Shown: piece by piece, positions 1 through 7,348 of the stretch | How positions within the stretch are numbered: the stretch's first letter is position 1 | How the letters are laid out: every line of letters starts with the position of its first letter | Assembly (NCBI GenBank): GCA_021399405.1 | Contig: JAAFKL010000316.1 | Location: forward strand, 1 to 15,153 | Source of the DNA: Candidatus Heimdallarchaeota archaeon | Lineage (GTDB): Archaea > Asgardarchaeota > Heimdallarchaeia > Heimdallarchaeales > Kariarchaeaceae | Direction of reading: 5' to 3' | DNA length: 15,153 bases | Translations under genes and position numbers: made by a program | The notes under the pieces: model-generated | Seen by the model: the letters and a program-made list of their open reading frames with translations, nothing else | Databases searched by the model: none | Told to the model about the DNA's origin: nothing

Positions 1-1674
1 TACGAGAATGTCATTGAAGATAATAAATATGGAATATACATAATCGGTGGGTTACAGGATACAAACAATATACATGATAATATTTTATTGCTTAACGGAT
101 TTTTTATTACTGAATCTGTTGCTGATTCTTCGAATTGGTATTTCTATCATAATATAAGATCTTTAGATTCAAATACAGTAAATGGGAAACCTGTAGGATA
201 CTTTAATCACACATCAGGTTTAACAATCTCAACCAATGATTACGGTCAGATAATATTAATTAATGCATCACAAACAGTAATTGAGAATCAAAATATTCTT
301 TCCGGATCGATTGGTATTGAAATCGAGCATAGTGATCATGTTGAGATCAGAAACAGCGTTTTCCAAAATAATACAGAAGGGATAGGAATTTATTATAGTT
401 CGAATATTACAGTCTCAAACAATATTATTGATGGCGGAACAGAAACTGGTGTAAATATATTAAAATCATCAGATGTCAATATAACAGGAAATGATATTTC
501 TCATTACCAGGAGGGAATTCATTCCATAGAAAATGATAACTCCGAAATAACTAATAATACCATCCATAATAATGGAAATGATGGAGTATCTATCTCCACG
601 TCGACAAATATGATAATCAATCGGAATTTTGTACATACTAATGGTTATGGTAGTACTTATGCTCCTACCCCTTTATCCGGATTACAATTGAATTTTGAGG
701 TTGAGAGCCCCACTAATTTAGAGAATAATGGTTTGTATTGTGATCAGATAACAAATACAGACATTCATTCTAATACTTTCTATAATAATCAAGGATATGG
801 ATTCTATGGGGAATTCTCATGTAATGGTGATTTATACAACAATGATTTTATTGACAATAACAGAACCGAAAAATTACATCCTAATTCAACCAATAATTTC
901 AAAATTCCCGAATCAAGTTCTCATGATATAATTTCAACTCACGATACTCCTCAAATCTATGTTTGGCATAATGATACGATAATTGAGAATTACTTCAGTG
1001 ATGCTGATTTTGAGGATATGGACGGAGATGAGTTGGGAGATATACCATACGAGCTTCAAGACGATCAATTCGGAAACCTACTCGAAACATTATCGGTAAC
1101 TAATCCGTATGGATGGCATCACGCAATTTCTAAACCGAAAATTACTAAAGCAATATTCCTTCCTGAAGGGGGAATAACCGTTTTCTGGGATAAATCTGAA
1201 GATACTCTTCAACACGATTTAGTTTACACCATTGCCCTAAGATTGATGAAAAATAATTTAGAAGCAAAATCTCCAACTAGTATAAGTGTTACAAATCCTG
1301 AAATAAAGAATATAGAAGGAACAATAGATATTACTAACATACCAAATTTATTTTATTATTTGGAGGTATACGCTGAAGATTCGGATGGTATTAGATCTGA
1401 ATCCTCTTACATGACAATAGAGCTTTCTGAAATAATTTCAGGTACTTACGTACCTGTATCAGAAAAAACTTCTTCAAATACTGGAGAGTTCACCCCGTCC
1501 CCAACAACAACTATAGATGCAACTACTGTTTCTAATTCATCAATTTCTGATGGTGGTGTCAATGCTGATGATCAGGACGATAGAAGTATAGCTGGATTCC
1601 TCCTCATCGAATCCTTGGTGTTTTTTACACTGATAATCTCCTTAAATATTTTATTTAGAAGAAGAGTTGAATAA
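1..1674 (+). CDS. NosD-like parallel beta-helix surface protein, 5' end missing
   Basis: The reading frame is open from base 1 with no stop, so the gene begins outside the window; the TTG at 88 is an internal codon rather than a start. About 557 codons are visible. Codons 1 to about 330 hold Asn-rich repeats of roughly 22 residues (patterns such as NNTxxNNxxxG), typical of right-handed beta-helix (PbH1/NosD) domains. At about codons 328-350 there is an NYFSDADFEDMDGDELGD-type acidic stretch like the closing motif of NosD-family helices, possibly binding calcium. An Fn3-like beta domain follows (about 378-476), then a Ser/Thr-rich stalk (about 479-524), then one hydrophobic helix (about 529-551) ending in RRR. 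This layout predicts an extracellular protein anchored by its C-terminus, with many N-x-S/T sequons. The ligand is unknown; NosD-type copper handling is not implied by the fold. It converges with the fumarase gene, whose stop is 43 bases away. Confidence 0.85.
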   Translation, partial: YENVIEDNKYGIYIIGGLQDTNNIHDNILLLNGFFITESVADSSNWYFYHNIRSLDSNTVNGKPVGYFNHTSGLTISTNDYGQIILINASQTVIENQNILSGSIGIEIEHSDHVEIRNSVFQNNTEGIGIYYSSNITVSNNIIDGGTETGVNILKSSDVNITGNDISHYQEGIHSIENDNSEITNNTIHNNGNDGVSISTSTNMIINRNFVHTNGYGSTYAPTPLSGLQLNFEVESPTNLENNGLYCDQITNTDIHSNTFYNNQGYGFYGEFSCNGDLYNNDFIDNNRTEKLHPNSTNNFKIPESSSHDIISTHDTPQIYVWHNDTIIENYFSDADFEDMDGDELGDIPYELQDDQFGNLLETLSVTNPYGWHHAISKPKITKAIFLPEGGITVFWDKSEDTLQHDLVYTIALRLMKNNLEAKSPTSISVTNPEIKNIEGTIDITNIPNLFYYLEVYAEDSDGIRSESSYMTIELSEIISGTYVPVSEKTSSNTGEFTPSPTTTIDATTVSNSSISDGGVNADDQDDRSIAGFLLIESLVFFTLIISLNILFRRRVE

Positions 1675-1717
1675 ACTCCATACATGTGATCTATAGTCTT
1701 ATTTTAGCTTCGAATAT

Positions 1718-3124
1718 TTACATTCGATCCAAATGAACCATTTTAGTCAGATCTAATTTATTATCAATTTCTGATTCATCTATCAATCCCTCAGAGAGTA
1801 CGACTTCTCTAATCGTCTTTCCCTCTTTAAAGGCCTTTTTAGCAATATATGCCGCTTTGTCATAACCAATATCTTTGGTTAGAGCAGTGACAAGCATAAG
1901 TGATTGATTTACAAGATCTGTAATTCGATCCTCGTTAGCTTGTATTCCACTTACACAATTTTTTCCGAAAGATTCCATACCATTGGATAGAATTTGAATA
2001 TTTTCTAATATATTGCTGATGATCATTGGCTTCATCAAGTTCAATTCTAAAACTCCCCACGAACCACCCATTGTAATCGCTGTGTCATTCCCAACTACTT
2101 GGGCACCAACTTGCACTAACATTTCATTTTGGGTAGGATTAATTTTACCAGGCATTATTGATGATCCCGGTTCATTTTCAGGTAAACTGATTTCACCCAA
2201 TCCACATCTTGGTCCAGATGCCAACCAGCGCAAATCGTTGGCGATCTTGATTAGAGCCACTGCCAAAGTTTTCATCGCCCCGCTCAATCCGACCAATGCA
2301 TCTTTACTTGCAATAAGTGCAAATTTGTTACCATCTGCTCTGAAGTTCAAACCTAGTTCAGTAGATAATATTTGACATACTTTTTTATCCAGGTCTTCAT
2401 GGGCATTCAAACCAGTTCCTACAGCAGTTCCTCCAATAGCTAATTGCTCTAGATAGTTCGCAGCTTCTATAATATGAGATTTAATTGTCCTCAATTGAAA
2501 TGCATAACCACTAAATTCCTGTCCTAATGTAAGGGGTACCGCATCTTGTAAATGTGTTCTCCCTATCTTTATGATATTCATGAATTCTTTTTGTTTTCTT
2601 TCAATTAAGTCGATTAATGTATCGAGAGAGGGTAACAATTTCTTTGATACCCCAAATAATGCTGATACGTGCATTGCCGTCGGAATAACATCATTTGAGC
2701 TTTGTCCTTTGTTGACATGATCATTAGGATGTACTGGTGATTTGGAACCTATAGAACCTCCTAAAATTTGGATCGCTCTATTACTAAGGACTTCGTTGGC
2801 ATTCATATTTGTCTGTGTACCTGAGCCTGTTTGATATATATCTAGCGGAAACTGATCCAAATGTTTCCCTTCATTAATAATTTCATCTGCAGCTGCGACA
2901 ATGGCATTTGATACATCATCTGGAATTAAATCAAGTTCACTATTTGCTATAGCACATGCTCGTTTAATATGGATTAATGAAACAATAAATTCAGCCGGGA
3001 ATTTTCTAGAAGAGATTTGAAAATTGCTTATTGATCTTTGTGTCTGAGCACCCCAAATTGCATCTTTAGGGACATTAACATCCCCCATCGTATCTTTTTC
3101 AATTCGGTATTCGGTTGAGTCCAT
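1718..3124 (-). CDS. fumC: Class II fumarate hydratase
   Basis: This enzyme interconverts fumarate and malate in the citric acid cycle, in the cytosol, as a homotetramer. The 468-residue length is normal for class II fumarase. Family motifs are intact: GSGTQTNMNANEV (100-111), NKGQSSNDVIPTAMH (138-152), IGRTHLQDAVPLTLGQEFSGY (187-207) with the catalytic His at 191, and the mobile-loop signature GSSIMPGKINP (320-330) with the catalytic Ser at 321. The THLQDA and GSGTQ forms favour fumarase over its paralogue aspartase. The start is ATG with no visible SD, which fits a short-leader or leaderless archaeal transcript. It is transcribed alone, divergent from the acetyltransferase-like gene across 210 bases. 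No partner citric-acid-cycle gene lies in the window. The family call is firm; substrate preference is inferred from the motifs. Confidence 0.96.
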   Translation of the reverse strand: MDSTEYRIEKDTMGDVNVPKDAIWGAQTQRSISNFQISSRKFPAEFIVSLIHIKRACAIANSELDLIPDDVSNAIVAAADEIINEGKHLDQFPLDIYQTGSGTQTNMNANEVLSNRAIQILGGSIGSKSPVHPNDHVNKGQSSNDVIPTAMHVSALFGVSKKLLPSLDTLIDLIERKQKEFMNIIKIGRTHLQDAVPLTLGQEFSGYAFQLRTIKSHIIEAANYLEQLAIGGTAVGTGLNAHEDLDKKVCQILSTELGLNFRADGNKFALIASKDALVGLSGAMKTLAVALIKIANDLRWLASGPRCGLGEISLPENEPGSSIMPGKINPTQNEMLVQVGAQVVGNDTAITMGGSWGVLELNLMKPMIISNILENIQILSNGMESFGKNCVSGIQANEDRITDLVNQSLMLVTALTKDIGYDKAAYIAKKAFKEGKTIREVVLSEGLIDESEIDNKLDLTKMVHLDRM

Positions 3125-3334
3125 ACTAGCTTGTCAATCAATCTTGATTATGAGTATTATTGTTTGACAAATTTACTAAGCTAATTTTCTATATTGCAAC
3201 TAGATCTTCATAGTCACTTTCGTGAAAATTCGATAATAAAATATCAAATATAATTTACAAAATCTTTGTCATCATTTTTTTTTTCCATTAAATTAAGTTT
3301 AATAACATGTATGACATCAATAATATTGAGATAA

Positions 3335-4216
3335 ATGGTATTCAACGTTCATAAAGGGGATCATGATATCAAGCAAAAGCTTCAATCGCTGTTACATGAA
3401 CGTGGATCTGAAGAGACAGGGCTTGAGGATTTCTTAACTGACTTGGAGGAAACTGAATCCATAGAAGGTGCTTGGTGGGTTGTAATGGATTCATCTAACA
3501 TTCCTAGAGGTGCCCTTACTGTACGATATATGAATGAATTATCTTATCTTAGATCAGTTTGGACAAGGGTAAATCAAGTTGAAGATGCCCAATCAGCTTC
3601 GAAAGCACTTCTATCACAATGGCTAGAGACTCCTCAGGATAATACGAAAAAATTCCAAGCGGATCTTCCGTTCTTCTCACCATTAATATCTAGTTTGATG
3701 GAAACTGGGTTTAAAAAAGAGAAAATCCTACTCTCATCCTACGAATTGACAACTGATTGGTATGCAGAGGAATTACCAGATGATTATTCAATGCGTCCAG
3801 TTGAACATGATGAATTGAGTATGATCTATGATACTTTAGTAAAAATTGATCTCGACCCTGCTTCGCCAATTTATATAACGAAAGAAGCCTTCATTGAGTT
3901 TGGTGCCCAATTACCAGAAAGTGCAAAAAGTTCGTGGGTTGGGGTTCAGGATAACCACGGTAAACTTGTAGGTTTTGCTGCTTCATTTCTTTCTTTGGTA
4001 AAAGATGAACCTAATGCTGTACTTTATGGACCCCATTCAAATGAGCCTAAAATTCTTAGATGCTTAATTGGGGAGACTCTCACTTTTTGGAAATCAAAGG
4101 GAATTAACAATATAAGGATACTACGAGTTAGTGAATTCCATCCAAGTATTGAGAATTATTTTAAGATGAAGCTCTCTCATGAAACAATACGATATAGTGT
4201 AAATCGATCAAAATAA
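3335..4216 (+). CDS. GNAT-like acetyltransferase domain protein, apparently tandem and degenerate
   Basis: This 293-residue soluble protein has no signal peptide or membrane helix. It seems to hold two similar alpha/beta halves. In about 45-140, a WWVVMDSSNIPRGALTVRY strand pair is followed by a helix and strand. In about 150-290, YSMRPVEHDELSMIYD resembles the N-terminal strand and helix of GNAT domains, WVGVQDNHGKLVGFAAS the central strands, and ILRCLIGETLTFWKSKGINNIRILRV the helix and next strand. The usual acetyl-CoA loop (Q/R-x-x-G-x-G/A) is not obvious in either half; the second half has GPHSNEPKI there. The protein may therefore be inactive or bind another ligand. The ATG was chosen because an in-frame TAA lies directly before it. 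It converges with the SDR gene, with 5 bases between the stop codons. The family call is tentative and no substrate can be named. Confidence 0.5.
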   Translation: MVFNVHKGDHDIKQKLQSLLHERGSEETGLEDFLTDLEETESIEGAWWVVMDSSNIPRGALTVRYMNELSYLRSVWTRVNQVEDAQSASKALLSQWLETPQDNTKKFQADLPFFSPLISSLMETGFKKEKILLSSYELTTDWYAEELPDDYSMRPVEHDELSMIYDTLVKIDLDPASPIYITKEAFIEFGAQLPESAKSSWVGVQDNHGKLVGFAASFLSLVKDEPNAVLYGPHSNEPKILRCLIGETLTFWKSKGINNIRILRVSEFHPSIENYFKMKLSHETIRYSVNRSK

Positions 4217-4221
4217 AAAAT

Positions 4222-5187
4222 TCATTCTGTACGAGAAGCCCAAAATTGATACCATTCTATTGTTTCTCTTATTGAATCATCAAAAGGCGTAAGCTCAATT
4301 TCCCCCAATTCTTTATTAAACAACTTTCCACTTAGGAAATTCTCATTTTCGTTTAAGTATCTTATCTCTTTGTAAAATCTGTATTTCGATGAAAATAGCC
4401 CGTATAATATATCTCGAGCTTTGGAAATTAGTTGAATATTAGGTTGTATTGTCGACTTGGATACATTATGAATTAATTTAATTAATTCCTCAACATGGAT
4501 TATCACTCCACTGAAATGAAATACTCTATCTCTCCCCACATCAGTTGATCCAGCCATAATCAACGCCTTCGCAGCATCAATCGAGTAAATGAATTCATGT
4601 TTTATGTCGATATTTCCTCTCCACCTACTCATTTTATTGTTGACAGCAGTAGCGAATACATTACCTATCATCGAGTTAAAATCTGCTGGTCCGTAAACAT
4701 CTGGGAGGCGCACAATGGTTAATTGTGCCCCATCTTGAGCTGCGCGGTATAATCGTGTTTCCACAGCAATTTTTAGTTGACCTAATTCAGTGTGTGAATC
4801 TTGTTGATGATCCTCAGTTAATAATTCAGATTTTATCCCGAAATTGTGACTACACCCTGGATAAACAATTCTCGCCTCAAGAGCAACAGCTAAATCTGCA
4901 ATTCTATCAATCCAACGAATCATATCTGAACCCCACTTGTGAAATTCTGTGCTAAAACAAACAAAAATGGTATCTACAAATTCAAGTACAGTTGCTAAAG
5001 ATTGATTAGTATCAAGATCACCTTGGACAACATTTACTCTTCCTGATAGCTTTTCATTAGGATATAATGATTTATATTTTTCAATGTCACGTACAAGGAT
5101 CTTGACTGAGAAATTATTTTTTAGTAATTCGTCGACTACTGCTTTACCCAATACTCCTGAGGCACCTAAGACCGCAACTGATTGCAT
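4222..5187 (-). CDS. Atypical SDR / NAD(P)-dependent epimerase-like protein
   Basis: A 321-residue Rossmann-fold protein of the extended or atypical short-chain dehydrogenase superfamily. The dinucleotide-binding motif GASGVLG is at 8-14, followed by VKILVRD (28-34) and GDLD (56-59), as in NmrA-like and epimerase-like members. RLPDVYGP at 160-167 is the usual post-catalytic strand motif. The segment that normally carries YxxxK reads LGQLK (135-139): the Lys is kept but the catalytic Tyr is Leu. This suggests altered chemistry, or a cofactor-binding or regulatory role. The C-terminal 80 residues are less conserved and probably bind the substrate. The ATG start has no strong SD. It is a single gene, divergent from the ABC operon across 180 bases. 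Superfamily is confident; function is unknown. Confidence 0.8.
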   Translation of the reverse strand: MQSVAVLGASGVLGKAVVDELLKNNFSVKILVRDIEKYKSLYPNEKLSGRVNVVQGDLDTNQSLATVLEFVDTIFVCFSTEFHKWGSDMIRWIDRIADLAVALEARIVYPGCSHNFGIKSELLTEDHQQDSHTELGQLKIAVETRLYRAAQDGAQLTIVRLPDVYGPADFNSMIGNVFATAVNNKMSRWRGNIDIKHEFIYSIDAAKALIMAGSTDVGRDRVFHFSGVIIHVEELIKLIHNVSKSTIQPNIQLISKARDILYGLFSSKYRFYKEIRYLNENENFLSGKLFNKELGEIELTPFDDSIRETIEWYQFWASRTE

Positions 5188-5312
5188 ATTATACCAATCT
5201 TAATGAGAGATGACAATTTATTAGACAATCGGTTATCTTGTAGTATTATTCCCTCTTGATAGAATCATTAGGAAATTCGTCTTTTAAACAGAATTAATAG
5301 TCGAAGTATCGA

Positions 5313-5342
5313 ATTATTTTATATAAATTAATATAAAATAAT
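5313..5342. promoter_or_regulatory. Perfect 12-bp inverted repeat over the TATA region of the ABC operon
   Basis: ATTATTTTATAT at 5313-5324 and its exact reverse complement at 5331-5342 are separated by six bases. The left arm and spacer contain TTTTATATAAAT (5317-5328), which looks like an archaeal TATA box. Its centre is about 45 bases before the permease ATG, so a transcript start about 25 bases downstream would leave a short leader. The symmetry suggests a dimeric repressor site that would block TBP/TFB. The arms are all A/T, so chance symmetry in AT-rich DNA is possible. Confidence 0.45.
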
Positions 5343-5367
5343 CTCCGAAGTGAGAATGTAGAGATTT

Positions 5368-6594
5368 ATGGGTAATTTTCGAGTTTTTAAAAAATCAGTA
5401 AAATTTACATTTCGGACTAAACGAAGATTCTTGGTATTTTTATTGATATTTGGAATTGTTTCCACATTTATTGCATTCTATATAGATACATTAGATGATC
5501 TAAGGACTGACCGTCTTCTTGAGCAAAAAGGAGTGGTCATGGTACAAGATAGCTATACTGATGTATCATATGTTGAAGGCAATCTTATGCTGAATGATAT
5601 TTTAGCTTTGGCTGAATCAGATTCTGATATTAAAATTCAAGATAGTGTAATATTCCATTATATTGAATTAGATTCGTACATACGGCTGTATAGCATGGAT
5701 ATAGATCATCCCTGGTATAGTGATTTTGTGAAACCAAGCTTAGTTGTTGATGGGAGGTACCCAGAAAAAGCAAGTGAAATATTAATTCCAGCCGGTGCAA
5801 AACAAATCTATAATTCAACTTCAACAGGAGTTGTTGTGGAATCAAAAGTTGCAGTAGGACAAAAATTTTCATTTGAAAACAATCAATCAGATTCTATTGA
5901 TTTGAAAGTTGTTGGTACTTTTGATACGAGTAATATCCAAGAGAGAGAAGATTCAGATCGTTTATGGATTTTTATTGACGAATCTATGTTTGAACCCATG
6001 TTAGAATTATTTGGCAAAACTACGGCTGATGCATTTACATATAGTATCACATTTGTCGTTCCTGGTACAATACTTTCAACGGACACACACGAATTAGTGA
6101 CTGCATTAAATCGAATGATTATCAATGATTTTCTACAAAGTGATACCAATATTGGTCAATATGGTGATTGGGAACCACAACCTCAAATTCTACCAAGCCA
6201 AAACGCATTGGATGAAGCAACGAATAATCTAGTAAATCTAATGTTTGTAGTGTTAGGGGGTGCAATTTTAACAACAATGTTTGCATATTTGATTTCAAGA
6301 TTCAGAAGGAGAGAAGTCGCAATTCTTAAAGCGATGGGTTATTCCCAATCGTCAGTACGAACTACTTTGGTAGCTGAGATAGTGACAATTGCCTTTTTTG
6401 GCTTTGCGTTTGGACTATCATTGGCTCAAGGTTTACTATACTATCTATCTGATTTTAACCGGACCAGTCTATTAAGTAGAGACGCAGTTTTAGCTGCTTT
6501 TGTCATTAATGTTATATTAACCCTCCCTGGGATGCTATTAGTCAGTTGGAGAGTTCTAAGAGTTAGCCCAAGTGAGGCTTTCAGGGATAGGTGA
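5368..6594 (+). CDS. MacB/FtsX-type ABC transporter permease
   Basis: This 408-residue membrane protein has the standard MacB/LolC/FtsX order: TM1 at about 20-40, a large extracytoplasmic domain (about 41-285), and TM2 (288-310), TM3 (333-358) and TM4 (372-396). The external domain shows typical motifs, VVDGRYPEKASEILIP (126-141) and KVVGTF (180-185). RRREVAILKAMG (313-324), after TM2, is the conserved segment that contacts the ATPase. The short C-terminus SPSEAFRDR is also typical. Such permeases do not pass substrate through a channel; they couple ATP hydrolysis to lipoprotein extraction, peptide or drug expulsion, or activation of cell-wall enzymes. There is one FtsX domain, so it probably homodimerises. 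It is the first gene of a run in one direction. Its TGA lies inside the SD of the ATPase gene, so translation of the two is probably coupled. The substrate is unknown. Confidence 0.93.
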   Translation: MGNFRVFKKSVKFTFRTKRRFLVFLLIFGIVSTFIAFYIDTLDDLRTDRLLEQKGVVMVQDSYTDVSYVEGNLMLNDILALAESDSDIKIQDSVIFHYIELDSYIRLYSMDIDHPWYSDFVKPSLVVDGRYPEKASEILIPAGAKQIYNSTSTGVVVESKVAVGQKFSFENNQSDSIDLKVVGTFDTSNIQEREDSDRLWIFIDESMFEPMLELFGKTTADAFTYSITFVVPGTILSTDTHELVTALNRMIINDFLQSDTNIGQYGDWEPQPQILPSQNALDEATNNLVNLMFVVLGGAILTTMFAYLISRFRRREVAILKAMGYSQSSVRTTLVAEIVTIAFFGFAFGLSLAQGLLYYLSDFNRTSLLSRDAVLAAFVINVILTLPGMLLVSWRVLRVSPSEAFRDR

Positions 6595-6595
6595 T
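6589..6595 (+). promoter_or_regulatory. Strong Shine-Dalgarno site for the ABC ATPase
   Basis: AGGTGAT matches the archaeal consensus (GGAGGTGAT) over seven bases and ends four bases before the ATG at 6600. It contains the permease stop codon TGA (6592-6594). It therefore favours ATG 6600 over the overlapping GTG at 6591, and it links termination on the permease to initiation on the ATPase. It is the clearest SD in the window. Confidence 0.75.
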
Positions 6596-6599
6596 AATT

Positions 6600-7277
6600 A
6601 TGAGTGTAGAAGTAATCATCGAAACAGAAAATATTACTAAAATTTACAAACGTGGTTCAGAGGCAGTACGAGCCCTTTCGAACATTAATATTAAATTCTA
6701 TGAAGCTGAATTAATTTTACTGCGAGGCGAAAGTGGATCAGGAAAATCTACAATGCTAAATATATTATCTGGGTTAGATAATCCGTCAGAAGGGACCATA
6801 AAATTCATGGGCGAGGACATCACTCAATATAATCAAGCACAGCTAACAGAATTACGAAGAAAACATGTTGGATTCATTTTCCAATCATGGGAATTAATAT
6901 CCAACCTAACGACGGTTGAAAACGTTGAAGTTCCTCTTTATCCTGAAAAACTGGATTCAGATAAAATCAGAGCTGATGCTAAAGATTTGTTGCGTAAATT
7001 AGAACTTTATGATGAACATTTCAATAAATTTCCAGGTGAATTATCTGGAGGTCAAGCACAAAGAGTAGGGATTGTAAGGGCACTTATCAAAAATCCCAAA
7101 GTGATTTTCGCAGATGAACCCACAGCAAATCTGGATGCAGACAATGCAGAAATAATTATGAATCTACTAAAAAGGGTAAGTCGACAAGGAACTACTGTCA
7201 TAGTAGCATCTCACAACGAAAGTCTAAAACGATTCGCTGATCGAGTGTTTACCTTATCACAAGGAAATCTTGCCTAA
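6600..7277 (+). CDS. LolD/MacB-type ABC transporter ATPase
   Basis: This 225-residue nucleotide-binding subunit pairs with the permease just upstream to power a MacB/LolCDE/FtsEX-type complex on the cytoplasmic face. All ATPase motifs are present. Numbered from ATG 6600 they are: Walker A GESGSGKST (43-51), Q-loop FIFQ (92-95), signature LSGGQ (148-152), Walker B VIFADE (168-173) followed by PTANLD, and H-loop SHN with His at 205. The length and the ENITKIYKRGSEAVRALSNI opening are typical of the LolD subgroup. An alternative start at GTG 6591 would add three residues and overlap the permease by four bases, but the SD site favours ATG 6600. It is followed after 71 bases by the coiled-coil gene on the same strand. 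The family is certain; the cargo is not known. Confidence 0.96.
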   Translation: MSVEVIIETENITKIYKRGSEAVRALSNINIKFYEAELILLRGESGSGKSTMLNILSGLDNPSEGTIKFMGEDITQYNQAQLTELRRKHVGFIFQSWELISNLTTVENVEVPLYPEKLDSDKIRADAKDLLRKLELYDEHFNKFPGELSGGQAQRVGIVRALIKNPKVIFADEPTANLDADNAEIIMNLLKRVSRQGTTVIVASHNESLKRFADRVFTLSQGNLA

Positions 7278-7348
7278 GTAATAATCTTTTACCTTAAGAA
7301 TAGTGATGTTTAGAATCGCTTAATAATATTAACAATAATAGAATAAAT

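Noticed and set aside
30..900. Asn-rich repeats at the left edge as a DNA tandem repeat or CRISPR-like array
   Set aside because: The periodicity is at protein level (beta-helix coils); the DNA copies differ and there is no constant repeat with spacers.
1718..3124. Aspartate ammonia-lyase instead of fumarase
   Set aside because: The GSGTQTNMN, THLQDA and GSSIMPGKINP forms fit class II fumarase better than aspartase.
3131..3170. TTGTCAA / TTGACAA inverted repeat in the fumarase leader
   Set aside because: The arms are only 7 bp, 26 bases apart, in AT-rich DNA; chance is a good explanation and no promoter element is tied to it.
3311..3334. Seven-codon open frame ending directly before the acetyltransferase-like ATG
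   Set aside because: It is too short to judge and has no SD; the abutting stop is most simply the upstream limit of the main frame.
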